A stretch of DNA of 64,000 bases, taken from the NCBI RefSeq assembly GCF_947507565.1, contig NC_089185.1, positions 2,728,001 through 2,792,000 of the forward strand, read 5' to 3'. Of this stretch, positions 30,535 through 39,966 are shown one piece after another (the stretch's first letter is position 1; each line of letters opens with the position of its first letter). The position numbers and the translations under genes are program-made. The DNA comes from Oscarella lobularis. Taxonomy: Eukaryota > Porifera > Homoscleromorpha > Homosclerophorida > Oscarellidae. Under the pieces are notes generated by a model. That model searched no databases. It was not told where the DNA came from and saw only the letters and a list, made by a program, of their open reading frames with translations.

Positions 30535-31219
30535 CCTACGCAATGGTTTGCATGAGCCAGTTGGCTCAGGCTAGCAGAAACTTCGGCGGCGGTCTCGGTG
30601 ATAAATCAAATCATGAACAGACAGCTTGACAGTGACGTTGGCAGTGATACGACTCTCCCACAGATTCTGTAGAGGTTAGGGAATGATGAAATTATGCTCA
30701 TGTAAATAGTCTGATGTTTACGTCTCGCTGACTAAGCCATTTATGCATATCAGCTGTCTTTCGATCCCAACCTTGGACGTGTACAAGGATTCTTGGAAAG
30801 GCCTTGGTCAACAGCTTATGTATGTATCATCCGAGGGTTCTTTCTCACGTGATTCCCATCATCCATGTTCGCTAAGCACTTTGCTGCAAGCTTAGAGTCC
30901 GCAGGGAAATCTTGAAGGACAGGATTTGAGTGCCTCGACCTCCTGACAGTTCAAGAACGGCCGCTGCATGAGCGCCTGTACCTTGCATGACTATGAGTGC
31001 GCTGCATGAGTAAGCCGCTGAGACTTACGATAAGAAACCGCAAGCGCACGAGAATGGAAAAGCGGTCAAATTCGGACTCAACAACGTTGGGAAGAAAAAT
31101 GCGTAGAGTGAGTCAGATGTGGGGCTGGCGAGAGCATTGTCATTAATCGTTTGAGACCCACCCAGCGTAAAAAAATGTAGCAGCAAAACAAGCAGATAGC
31201 CTGTTCTACACAGTTACTG
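30535..31219. repeat. 3' flank of E2-2, duplicated beside E2-3
   Basis: 30830-31219 aligns with 33330-33685, the flank of the third E2 copy, so an E2+JAB unit was duplicated with its flanks. No gene in 30535-30830. Confidence 0.75.
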
Positions 31220-31669
31220 TCACCTTTGCATTTCCCTCAGGTAATGATCCAAAGATTTTCCTGTCTTGTAATGGCACTCAAACGCTTCAATCCAAATTCT
31301 TCCTTTTAAGAAGATCAAATAAAATGTATTCTTCGGGTCCCAACGATAATCACGGTAGTGGCAGAGCTTTATGCAGCCATCTCTTGTGCCGATTGTATGA
31401 TATGGGTCACTTACTGTAGGAAGAGATGAACCATTCCTCAATTTATATCCTCTGTATGAACTCAGCAGAACCATATCTGGGCAGGAGTTTGGATAATCCG
31501 ATGGCACATAGATTCTAAGCGTGTAACTAGCGCCGTTGTTTGTCTTCATGGGCATATCTACCGTTGTATTGCCCTTCGACGTTGGATTGTGCCAAATAGA
31601 ACCTGGAAAGTTCTCTTCCAATACTGATTTTTCTACAGCAAGTCTCTGTCGCTGAGCCGGGGACCACAT
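31220..31669 (-). CDS. E2/UBC-fold-like conjugating protein, E2-2
   Basis: 149 residues, ATG at 31669 (MWSPAQRQRLAVEKSVLEEN). The conserved core matches E2-1: LRIYVPSDYPNSCPDMVLL, YHTIGTRDG, CIKLCHYRDYRW with the candidate catalytic Cys103, IWIEAFECH, TGKSLDHYL. The open frame runs upstream through AQPCNRKSSPAAATAIF without an ATG, and this upstream stretch is also conserved in E2-3, so either a 5' exon exists or it is leader sequence. It serves as the uninterrupted reference for E2-3, whose Helitron insertion falls in the codons after YHT. Next gene on the same strand is JAB3. Confidence 0.8.
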   Translation of the reverse strand: MWSPAQRQRLAVEKSVLEENFPGSIWHNPTSKGNTTVDMPMKTNNGASYTLRIYVPSDYPNSCPDMVLLSSYRGYKLRNGSSLPTVSDPYHTIGTRDGCIKLCHYRDYRWDPKNTFYLIFLKGRIWIEAFECHYKTGKSLDHYLREMQR

Positions 31670-31899
31670 GAAAATAGCGGTTGCCGCTGCCGGTGATGAT
31701 TTTCTGTTGCAAGGCTGCGCCAAAGACTGGAGCCCGTTCAGACAAGCACCGTAAAATCATTTTGTATTAATCAAATTACAAATTAGGAAAACTGATTTGC
31801 CTTTATTATCCTCCTTCCCTTTCCTCCGAGTCAACCCCAACCCTAACGCAAAACAATGCATGCACACTTCACACGAATAAAAAATTTCTCTCAGCTAGG

Positions 31900-33072
31900 T
31901 CAACGTACTGTAATTCCTTTCAGAAATGCTATCTCAGAAATAGCATTCACAATGGTAGGCAAGAAGTCTCCCCCATCAGCAAGATTAGCGATAGTTACCT
32001 CATCATCCAAAGCCCTCAATGCAAAAGAGTCTTTCCTGTAGTCGAGGCAACAAGAAATTTCTGCATGCTCGCCCTGAACACCGTAAGCGTTTGAGACGCG
32101 GTGCTTAAACGAAATGATCACAGCATGTGGCTCTTTCGCTAATGAACCTTGGAGCCCTTTCCTAATGTCCTCAAAAAAAGCTTGAGTGCTAGGATCCAAA
32201 GTAAGCCAGTAAGAGCGACTCCACAGGCGAGAATGACTGTATCTACTTTGGTCGAGCGTTTCAGTGTCGATCGCGACTTGAGAAGAATTGCTCACAGCGC
32301 CTAAAATCGTTCTCGAGGACGCTTCAGCGAATGTAAGCTTTCGAGAGCTACTGCCAGGATCCTTCGTTGTCGCAGGACCGCCCTCAATCGCATGCGCAAA
32401 GGAGTCAGGTTGAAGGAGCAGGTACGTTCCCCGTGGTATGGAATTGGACGCTCGATGAACGGCCACGCTTTCTAGTTTGGTTTGCATTTCGGCGTTCTTG
32501 CTTACTTCTTCGTCGAAGAAGGAGGAAAACCCGAGAAAGGAGCGGAACGGGCTCTGATCCGACACCAGTTCTATGTCTCCTCGTTGCATTGTTATATTCT
32601 TCCGCCTACCGTGATCTTCAAAAAGAAAGCATCCGATCCCAGCGACGTTCGCGGCCGAATTTGGGATGGGATCGACTGGAATGTTGGCGATGAAAACGAT
32701 GAATCTTTTCCAGCCGTATTGGGGCATATTAGTCTCGACCGTGTGTCGATCTCCGCTGCTTGGCTCCGCTAGACCGAGACGATGATGAGAATGCCATTCG
32801 CCGATGTGGCACAGTCCGTGTCGTTCCGTCAGAATCGAGCCCACGTTCTTGAGATATTCTGCGTTTTGAAAAAAGGAGACGTTGGTTCGTCCACTTCCCT
32901 TTCCCGGTCCGAGAACGAATTGAATGACGGCTGTATTCTCGTGCGACCACAGGCCAAATAGATCACCGCCAGTTTCGATGTTCTGATGGCGGTGAACCCA
33001 CTGTCGGATCTGAGCCAATTCTCCGCTATGAATAACGACTTTAAACTGAGAGGACGATGGAACGCCAGTCAT
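31900..33072 (-). CDS. JAB/JAMM isopeptidase-like protein, JAB3
   Basis: 390 residues, start at 33072 (MTGVPSSSQFKVVIHSGELA); the frame is open to 33195 but without ATG. Complete JAMM: Glu33, His94, His96, Ser105, Asp108 (ETGGDLFGLW; GEWHSHHRLGLAEPSSGD). The C-terminal domain is conserved with JAB1 and JAB4 (SLAKEPHAVIISFKHRV, then CCLDYR). It forms a same-strand pair with E2-2, mirroring JAB1/E2-1 in gene content, and was duplicated together with E2-2; the partner copy of this JAB has been lost, leaving only its 5' flank at 37.6-37.9 kb. Confidence 0.88.
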   Translation of the reverse strand: MTGVPSSSQFKVVIHSGELAQIRQWVHRHQNIETGGDLFGLWSHENTAVIQFVLGPGKGSGRTNVSFFQNAEYLKNVGSILTERHGLCHIGEWHSHHRLGLAEPSSGDRHTVETNMPQYGWKRFIVFIANIPVDPIPNSAANVAGIGCFLFEDHGRRKNITMQRGDIELVSDQSPFRSFLGFSSFFDEEVSKNAEMQTKLESVAVHRASNSIPRGTYLLLQPDSFAHAIEGGPATTKDPGSSSRKLTFAEASSRTILGAVSNSSQVAIDTETLDQSRYSHSRLWSRSYWLTLDPSTQAFFEDIRKGLQGSLAKEPHAVIISFKHRVSNAYGVQGEHAEISCCLDYRKDSFALRALDDEVTIANLADGGDFLPTIVNAISEIAFLKGITVR

Positions 33073-33685
33073 CTCTTCTGGCGAGTCTTGACACAGTCTG
33101 TCTGCTGGTTCAGGGGTCTCACCTTTGTGATTTGGATAATCAATTATCTTTTCAGAGAATGTTGGGGTGTTCCCACTGGCGGGGGGAGGGAGCAAGTGTT
33201 GGCTTTCTCACCACTCATCCTGTCTCCTGGAGAAGTGCTCTACGTATTGAATATTTGTGGGCCTTTTTATCTTCTTTCATTCTGAAAGTGACGAGAATCA
33301 GCTCTGTCTCCTCGTCCAGGAATGCCGTACAATCGAGGGTTCTTCTCACGTGCAACGCTCCAACGCACACGTTTTCTTTTGTGCCTACCGTTACTTTAGA
33401 TTCCGCAGGAGAATTTTGCATGAAGACCAGAAATTGAGTGTGCCTCACCTGACAGTTCAAGTTGAACGGCCGACTGCATGAGTGCCAGTACCTTGGACGA
33501 GTGCACAGAAAGATAAGAAACGAGCGAACCAGAATGGAAAAGTGGCCAAATTGGGACTCAGCAATGTCGGGAGAAAAAAGCGTCAGATGTGGGGCTACCG
33601 AGAGCATTGTCAATCGTTTGAGACCCACCCAGCGTAAAAAATGTGGCAGCAAAACAGACAGATAGCCTGTTCTAAACAGTTACTG
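33073..33685. repeat. JAB3 5' flank and E2-3 3' flank (duplicated)
   Basis: 33060-33260 matches 37610-37870; 33330-33685 matches 30830-31219. Together they define the junction of the tandem E2+JAB duplication. Open frames crossing it combine unrelated flanks. Confidence 0.75.
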
Positions 33686-33855
33686 TCACCTCATTTCTCT
33701 CAGGTAATAATCCAAAGAATTTCCTGTCCTATGATGGCACTCAAACGCTTCAATCCAAATTCTTCCTTTCAAGAAGATCAAATAAAATGTATTCCTCGAA
33801 TCCCAACGATACGGACGGTAGTAGCAGAGCTTTATGTAGCCATCTCTTGTGCCCA

Positions 33856-36800
33856 TCTCTACCACTATTAGCATACGCGCCATCTTGGTCTTACGTCACG
33901 TGACGACTTTGTTCACGATCTCCTCCGCCGTTTCGCGTCGGAAGCCGATTTTCGACAAATTTTCGAGATTTGCGAAAAAATCAAGACAATGTTACGGGCT
34001 TTTTTCGCGTCGGGGCCCCTTTCGGAAATCGTCGTTTTTCCACCGATTCGGGCGACGTTTCGCTTCGATCGAAGTTGGGAGGGCCGTTATTCGACGCCGC
34101 GAAGCGTTTTCGATCGTCGGATCGCGCCGAAAACGCCCGCGAACCCCCGTTTTCGAAGATTCTCGCTATCGATCGATTTCGAAACGCGCGCGGACGACTA
34201 TCTCGACGACGGGGTCGCACATTTACGTCTTCCTGAGCACGCTTCCACTTTCGATCGTTATCGAGGCCCCTTTTTAGGGATCGGCGTATTTCTCGAAAAC
34301 GAAGCGTCCCGCTCACTTGGCGATTTTTCGACGTCCACTTCGTCTAATCTTCTGTCGCCTTCTTCAATCGTTTCGTTGCGAAGACCGCTTCGAAGCTTTT
34401 TCCGCCATCTTGCATTCCGTCGCGCATACGGGTCACAGCCATTGTCGTTTCGTCTCCGTCTCGGCTCCTGTCTGCGCCTTCTCCCATTTTTTCGCAAAGT
34501 TCTTAAACTAGCGCCGTGACAACTAAACGTGAGTCACATTTCCTTTCCGCATTCCCATTCTAACTTCGCGACATATGAATCCGCCGTGCATATGCCATGT
34601 ACTGCGCGACGACGACATCGATTCCCTCTGCACTTTTCCTTCCCCTCCCCCTCGCACTGGGATTTCTCACTCTTCCCACCGCAGACGATCGCTAAAAACC
34701 CGTTCACGAAGCCAATTTTGCGCTGTCAGGAGGATACGCCCCTGTTTACGCAACACCCTTCGATCCGTTTTCGCGTCCCCATTTCGCTTCGCCTTCAAGC
34801 GCGTCGCTGTCGCCTACGACGACGAACGCGAACACCCCACTGCGAAGCTAATTTCCCGCTCATTTCGTCGCCATCGAAGGGGATCCGCCCATATTTACAC
34901 AACTGTCCATCATCTTCCGCGTTCACCTTTCGCCTCGCACTCCAACATTTCGCTATAGCGAACAAAAACATTACGGATAACAAAATTACGCTTCTGTTTC
35001 CAATTATCCTTGCGTCTTTAGATCTTGAACCGCGCTTTTATTTACTCAACTGTCGTCGATCCTTCGTTGTCACAATTTTTCAGGCAAAGCTCCTAATTTA
35101 CCCTTTTTACTTCATCCTATAAGTACTTACGCTTCTGTCTCTCCTACAGCTATGGCTCAACATAGTGCCTCCGCTTCACCGACGACTTCAACCTCCGTTT
35201 CACCCAATGCTCACTCTTCTCCGCTCAAGCATTTCTCTTGCATAAGCGACATATACGACTCCACCGTCGGTAACGTCACAATTTAAATTTGTTGTTTTGT
35301 TATGAGACCTAATGTCTACACGCACACCCAGGTTACTTTGGGACGTTCCACGCAAAGATTGACGTTCTATCCGATCTGACCCTTGCCGAAAGCGGATCAC
35401 AGTTTTTCCACGGATACGCCAAAGACGAATCTGGTCGTATTCGATTCATCTCTTTTTATCCGCGCAAGCGAGACAAGTTGGTCGACGCTGTTAATCGAAA
35501 CGAAGCCGTCTCCTTCTCCAATGCGCTTCTCAAGAGGAACACCTACACAAACACGATGGAAGCAAAACTAACTGAGAGAACGTCCATCCTCAGATCTCCG
35601 CAGAAGATGAACGTCCGTACCCACACGGATGCAACTCCGCAAATCCCATTGGAGATTCTCTTGAAGGACCTGCAGAAGCAAGTTCCCGGCCAAATGGTTG
35701 ACTTTGCGGCCAAAGTCCTAGATGTTTCTGACGTTACGTATTCACGAAAAGATCATACCACCCCGATACGGAAAGTTGGAATCTCCGACGAGTCCGCGTC
35801 GGCTACTGCTACTCTCTGGGGAAACTTCACCAGTCAAGTACAAATGGGCCGTTCGTACGCTTTTCGTTTGGCCGTCAAAAGCGGTCTTGATGACGACATG
35901 GTTCTCTATACCTCGAAAAACGGATGCGAAATTAAACCAGTTCAGGACATCGGAGAAGTCGCACCGTTGACGCACTTCAAAAAAGAAACGCACAACCTCT
36001 TCAAGAATGCGACCGTGATTGGGGTAAATAATTTCAAGTCCTACTACGCGTGCACCGCCTGCGATAACGGTGAAGCCTTTCTCATTGAACCAACGGAACC
36101 CTATGTTCGATGCAACTCCTGTGGAAACTCTTCCCATGTCCGACACTCTTCCCGTGAAATCTCGGCTTATCTCACTCTCCAGAACGACGACTCCGTCAGA
36201 GTTCAACTGACCGCTACGTCTACGACCATTTCAAAGATTGCGCGCAAACCAATCAGCGATATAACGCAATACACTCTCCTTGACGTTCCAAAGTTCAATG
36301 TGGAATATTCGCGTTATCAGTCTATAGTTGACGTCTCCTATCCTCAAGAAACTTCCTCTCCTAAGCGACATGCCAGACGCAACCTCTCCGAAGAAATGGC
36401 TTCGGAAGGCCAACAATCCCCTCTGCAAATCAACGATGCTTGCAATCAAGAAACATTGCAAACAACAACGAACGATGATGAGGCCGACGGCGAGCGCGAA
36501 GACACTCTTTCGGATCTTTCCACAACTCTTCCAACCAGACAACAGTCGGCGCTTTCTTCTCGAAAGTCACCTTCGCGCCGTCGACAAACCACCCATCGTC
36601 GTTCCGCTTCCGTTCTTCAACTTGACGCTCCTTCTGTTTTTCCAAAGTGACGTAACTCTACAACACAAAAAACAACGTAGTTTCTTTAAACGCCAAAACG
36701 TTTTGGCCCTCTTGGCCCATCTAATTTGAACTTTTTTGGCCCGTTGGCCATTTCTTGCATCTACGTTTTCTCCTAAAAGGAACTTTTTCTGGTAGTTACC

Positions 36801-37229
36801 TTAAACGCCACGTTTGGCCTGTTGGCCTCAATCTTCTTCTTTTCATCCTGTTTTAATTAAATAAAGTAAAAATGCGTCCTGCTACACTTTTTTCGATACA
36901 CGAACAACGAACCTACGCCACAAAGAAGTACCAATACTTTGAAACTCTTACCCAAGCAAGTCAAACCACGTGCCCTATCGCTACCTGTCAAAAAAAAATT
37001 CCGCACAACGGGCAAAGCCGGGTACTCACCTTAGCGGGAGTGGGTCTTGCTCCCCAAAGCGTACCGAGAGCGGGTCCACAAATACGATTTAGGTTCCAGG
37101 AGCGCAGACATAATGGTAGTGTCGGAAGTAACACAGAAAGTTACGCCTTTCCAAGTGTCTGCCACAGGGTTCATCGAAAACCTTAGAATCTCCTGCTCCC
37201 GACCCGGGCGAAGCCGGGTAGTCAGCTAG
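33856..37229 (+). mobile_element. Helitron (rolling-circle transposon), non-autonomous, with RPA-like gene
   Basis: The 5' end TCTCTACCACTATTAGC is the Helitron-type TC start; the 3' end is CTAG (37226-37229), preceded by a GC-rich hairpin (CCCGGGCGAAGCCGGG) about 7 bases upstream. Flanks are A (33855) and T (37230). The paralogous empty site in E2-2 (about 31390) reads CCGATTGTATG, against CCCA/TTGTATA here, so insertion was between A and T without target duplication, as Helitrons do. It contains one RPA70-like gene and no Rep/helicase gene. 33856-35151 has open frames but no recognised domain; 36651-37229 is AT-richer and apparently non-coding. Confidence 0.92.
35152..36650 (+). CDS. RPA70-like single-strand DNA-binding protein in the Helitron
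   Basis: Two exons, 35152-35269 and 35332-36650, joined by a GT-AG intron, giving 478 residues. Exon 1 is Ser/Thr/Pro-rich, ending ISDIYDSTVG; exon 2 continues YFGTFHAKIDVL. Contents: an N-terminal region (FISFYPRKRDKLVDAV), a central OB-fold (ESASATATLWGNFTSQVQMG), and a C-terminal OB-fold with a zinc-ribbon pattern (YACTACDNG then VRCNSCG, i.e. CxxC...CxxC). A Ser/Arg-rich tail ends the protein. RPA-like genes are a known Helitron cargo, thought to bind single-stranded DNA during rolling-circle transposition. The reading frame looks whole. Confidence 0.82.
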
Positions 37230-37506
37230 TTGTATAATATGAGTCACTTTCTGTAGGAAGAGATGAACCGTTCCTCAATTTATATCCTCTGTACGAACTC
37301 AGCAGGACCATATCTGGGCAGGAGTTTGGATAATCCGAAGGCACATACATTCTAAGCGTGTAACTAGCGCCGTTGTTTGTCTTCATGGGCACATCTACCG
37401 TTGTATTGCCCTTTGACCTTGGATTGTACCAAATAGAACCTGGAAATTTCTCTTCCAAGAATGATTTTTCTGCAGCAAGTCTCTGTCGCTGAGCCGGGGA
37501 CCACAT

Positions 37507-38006
37507 GAAAATAGCAGTTGCCGCTGCCGGTGGTGGTACCTCTCTGTTGCAAGGCTGTGCCAAAGACTGGAGCCCAGTAGGATTGTTAGCCACTTGCTGT
37601 CAATGGTGACCGAGAAGTCGGCTTAAAGCTAGTCATCTCTGCTGACAAGTCTTTGCACAGCTGGCTGCTGGTTCGGGGTCACACGTTTCTAATTTAGATA
37701 ATCAATTATCTTTTCAAAGAATGTGGGTGTTTCCTACTGGCGCCATCCTCGAGATAAAAATGACAGCTGCTGAAATAACAGCTGCAGGGGGGCAAGTGTG
37801 GGCTTTTCTGACACCACTCATCCTGTCTCCTGGAATGTGCTCTACATACGTGAATATTCATGGGATGGTGAGCGTCAACGTCAACGAACTGTCAATCACC
37901 AATTTATTGATTTCACATTCAAATGCTTCTACGTACCAAATGATCAGACAGAATGAAACAAAGAAAAAAACGACAGACAGTATACAATTCACATTACGCA
38001 CATCTC
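37507..38006. pseudogene. Remnant of a JAB 5' flank (duplicate of JAB3 upstream)
   Basis: 37610-37870 aligns with 33060-33260, the JAB3 start region and its upstream sequence (shared TAATCAATTATCTTTTCA and CACTCATCCTGTCTCCTGGA), but no JAB coding region follows. It is what remains of the JAB partner of E2-3. Confidence 0.7.
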
Positions 38007-39278
38007 TCAAGATGATCCAAAAAAGTCTGCGTCTTGAGATAATTCTCTTTCACCGCACACCAAACAGTCATCCTTCTTTTTAAATGACACGGGATACCAG
38101 CGCAGGACAGAAGGCGTGTCAAAACGAGCGAAGCCGTCCTTCGGGTAGGGCGCAAACTCCTCCTCCCGTCTGTTGGCCCAACGGTAGAAAGGAAAGCGCA
38201 GGTCGTACTCCAAACTAGAGATCCCGCTTTCTTTGCCACGCGAGAGCTCAACTAGCGCGAGCTTCACGACCATGTTTCCAATCGGGATTATATCCGACGA
38301 CAATCCGACTTGAATAGTCGCTTCGACGGTGGAGTCGGCAACGTAGGCGGGAGTTTTCTTTCTCTCCCGCTGGAACGACGACGCCTCGTCGTCGGTCGGA
38401 GCAATTTGACCGTAAATACAGGCGAGACACGGACCGGTGCCCGGTCTAACGATCAGGACCTCGCCGCCGGCCGCTCTCGTGCTGCATTTTCCGTAAACTG
38501 TCGGTATTCCGGATTCGACGGAGAGCGTATTGATGTTTCTTCGGCTCTGAATGCTGTCGGTCGCCGCGACGATGAGATTACAGGCGCGCACCGTGTTGCT
38601 AAGGTCGCGATTCGAGCCGTGCGCTGCTTCGTTGATATCCGCGTCGAAAGTGTCTACTCGTGCTCCGGGACTTTTCGTGAGAAGAACGTCTTTTAGAGCG
38701 TTCGTCTTCAGTCGTCCTATGTCGCGCGTCCCGCAGACGTGTCGCGCGATGTTGTTCAACTCGAGTCGATCGTAGTCGATGAGTACGAAGTGCCCTACGC
38801 CGGCTTTCGCGAGCTCGACGGCGATGTGGGACCCCCCGCTGCCGAGCCCAACGACGCAGACGGACATCTCGCTAAGAATATTCGTTTCGAGAATGCTGCG
38901 CGAGTGAAACTGACCGTCGCTCGGCAAAAGGAGAATATTCGCCTGATTCAGGTGCGAACTTGACGACTTTTTCGTGTATCCGACAAGCGTGAAGCCCAAG
39001 TCGTCGGATTCTGGCACGAAGACGACGAGCTTAGTCTCGCCGTCAGTTGCTGTAGCCAGAATTCGTTGGGCCACTTCCTCGAGCTTTTCCTCTTCGGGAA
39101 TGGCTTGGAGACGAAGATAGAATGCGCTCGTCGGACCTGGCTCGTCTTGGTAATAGATGTGAAAGACGGTGTCGTCGTCGTAGGCGTTGTAGGCGAGGCC
39201 TCCCGAGTTCGAAGACTGTCGCACCAATTCGCAGAAATTCGCTTGAGGAAAGTAGAAAACGGGATTTGGCGACGACAT
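38007..39278 (-). CDS. ThiF/E1-like ubiquitin-like-protein-activating enzyme
   Basis: 423 residues, single exon, ATG at 39278. An N-terminal domain of about 125 residues of unknown type is followed by a Rossmann-type ThiF domain at about 126-350. Seen residues: nucleotide loop GLGSGGS (144-150), Asp168 and Asp170 (LIDYD), Asn175-Asn176 and Arg179 (ELNNIARH), then VCGTRDIGRLKT with Lys191, all expected of E1 adenylation sites. Cys265 lies in GKCSTRAAGG. Two CxxC pairs, CLAC (284-287) and CLVC (405-408), look like a zinc site. The RHVCG.RDIGR.K form is that of bacterial ThiF proteins encoded with E2-like and JAB proteins, not of UBA1/UBA3. Presumed job: adenylate a modifier's C-terminus and pass it to the E2s nearby. 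Only one intact copy exists; a decayed one lies at 44.8 kb. Confidence 0.88.
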   Translation of the reverse strand: MSSPNPVFYFPQANFCELVRQSSNSGGLAYNAYDDDTVFHIYYQDEPGPTSAFYLRLQAIPEEEKLEEVAQRILATATDGETKLVVFVPESDDLGFTLVGYTKKSSSSHLNQANILLLPSDGQFHSRSILETNILSEMSVCVVGLGSGGSHIAVELAKAGVGHFVLIDYDRLELNNIARHVCGTRDIGRLKTNALKDVLLTKSPGARVDTFDADINEAAHGSNRDLSNTVRACNLIVAATDSIQSRRNINTLSVESGIPTVYGKCSTRAAGGEVLIVRPGTGPCLACIYGQIAPTDDEASSFQRERKKTPAYVADSTVEATIQVGLSSDIIPIGNMVVKLALVELSRGKESGISSLEYDLRFPFYRWANRREEEFAPYPKDGFARFDTPSVLRWYPVSFKKKDDCLVCGERELSQDADFFGSS

Positions 39279-39563
39279 CGTTTCGGCGACGTGCTCTGCG
39301 AAGCGGCGAGGTATTTACTGTGACTGAGTCCAGACGTTTGTGGGAGGACAGATGGATTAGCGGAGATAATTAAATTTGCGAATGTTCCTAAATGAGGAGA
39401 TACGCGGTGTCATGGCCTTTTCTTGACTTCACCCAAAACGCCTTATATGATTTTTATATAGAAAAAACGAACAACGTGCAGAGTATTTTTGAAAATGAAT
39501 TCTGTTACAGACAAGAAATAGGAGAAAGAGACGTTCACAGAGATGTCAACGGCGTTTTGAAAA

Positions 39564-39785
39564 TTATCCCTCGCAGCAGTCGGCGGTTTGTTGCAAGCCG
39601 TCCAGAAACGATGAAAAGAATCCCTGTTCTGCAAACTTCGTTCCTATGGCTTTGTCTGCATCTCGCCTCGCTGATGAGGCGGATTCTGCTGTGAGCTGAC
39701 CCGTTTCCTTATTGAAAACGAGCTCCTGACCTCCGGTTTGCCGTCCTGCGGCGACGCTTGCGAGAAAGTCTTCGGGATTCGACAT
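39564..39785 (-). CDS. Small 73-residue protein next to the E1, function unknown
   Basis: 73 residues, ATG at 39785 (MSNPEDFLASVAAGRQTGG), ending QQTADCCEG, i.e. with a terminal Gly. It lies 285 bases upstream of the E1 on the same strand and is followed, divergently, by JAB4 after 181 bases. A decayed copy of this gene lies directly beside the decayed E1 copy at 44.98-45.08 kb, so the pair travelled together. The size resembles ubiquitin, but the visible pattern (helix, hairpin-like QELVFNKETGQLT, then a long helix) does not look like a beta-grasp fold, and there is no Gly-Gly end. It could be an E1-associated factor, a modifier of another fold, or an unrelated host gene. Confidence 0.55.
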   Translation of the reverse strand: MSNPEDFLASVAAGRQTGGQELVFNKETGQLTAESASSARRDADKAIGTKFAEQGFFSSFLDGLQQTADCCEG

Positions 39786-39966
39786 ACTTGGAAGTGAGAG
39801 TGACCGAGTTTGACCCTTCACGCAATAGGGTTGGGGGTTGAGTGAATGTGGGAAGAGAAAGCACGCTATACCTCTTTCTACGCAAATTGGCTAATTATGT
39901 CTCACTAACTGCTTCATTAGATCTCGCAAGCTGCCTCAGTCCACATTCACTGTTTGAGCGGGGAGG
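39786..39966. promoter_or_regulatory. Candidate bidirectional promoter
   Basis: 181 bases separate the starts of the small gene (minus) and JAB4 (plus), so both promoters must share or overlap this stretch. No clear TATA box on either side. Confidence 0.4.

Larger units (their letters stand above)
33686..37506 (-). pseudogene. Third E2-like gene (E2-3), split by a Helitron
   Basis: The N-terminal half lies at 37230-37506 (MWSPAQRQRLAAEKSFLEEK to about ESDSYYT) and the C-terminal half at 33686-33855 (GTRDGYIKLCYYRPYRW to LREMR). The catalytic-type Cys is in the C-terminal half. Between them sits the 3374-base element at 33856-37229. Both halves remain open and close in sequence to E2-2, so the disruption is recent. 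Without removal of the insert the gene cannot make the normal protein. Confidence 0.9.

Noticed and set aside
31900-33195. Longer JAB3 starting at 33195
   Set aside because: No ATG there (TTG), and the extra sequence corresponds to flank that is also found without a JAB at 37.6-37.9 kb.
33970-34519. Overlapping open frames in the 5' part of the Helitron
   Set aside because: Composition-driven (few stops in a GC-rich stretch, both strands open); no domain and no match to Rep or helicase motifs.
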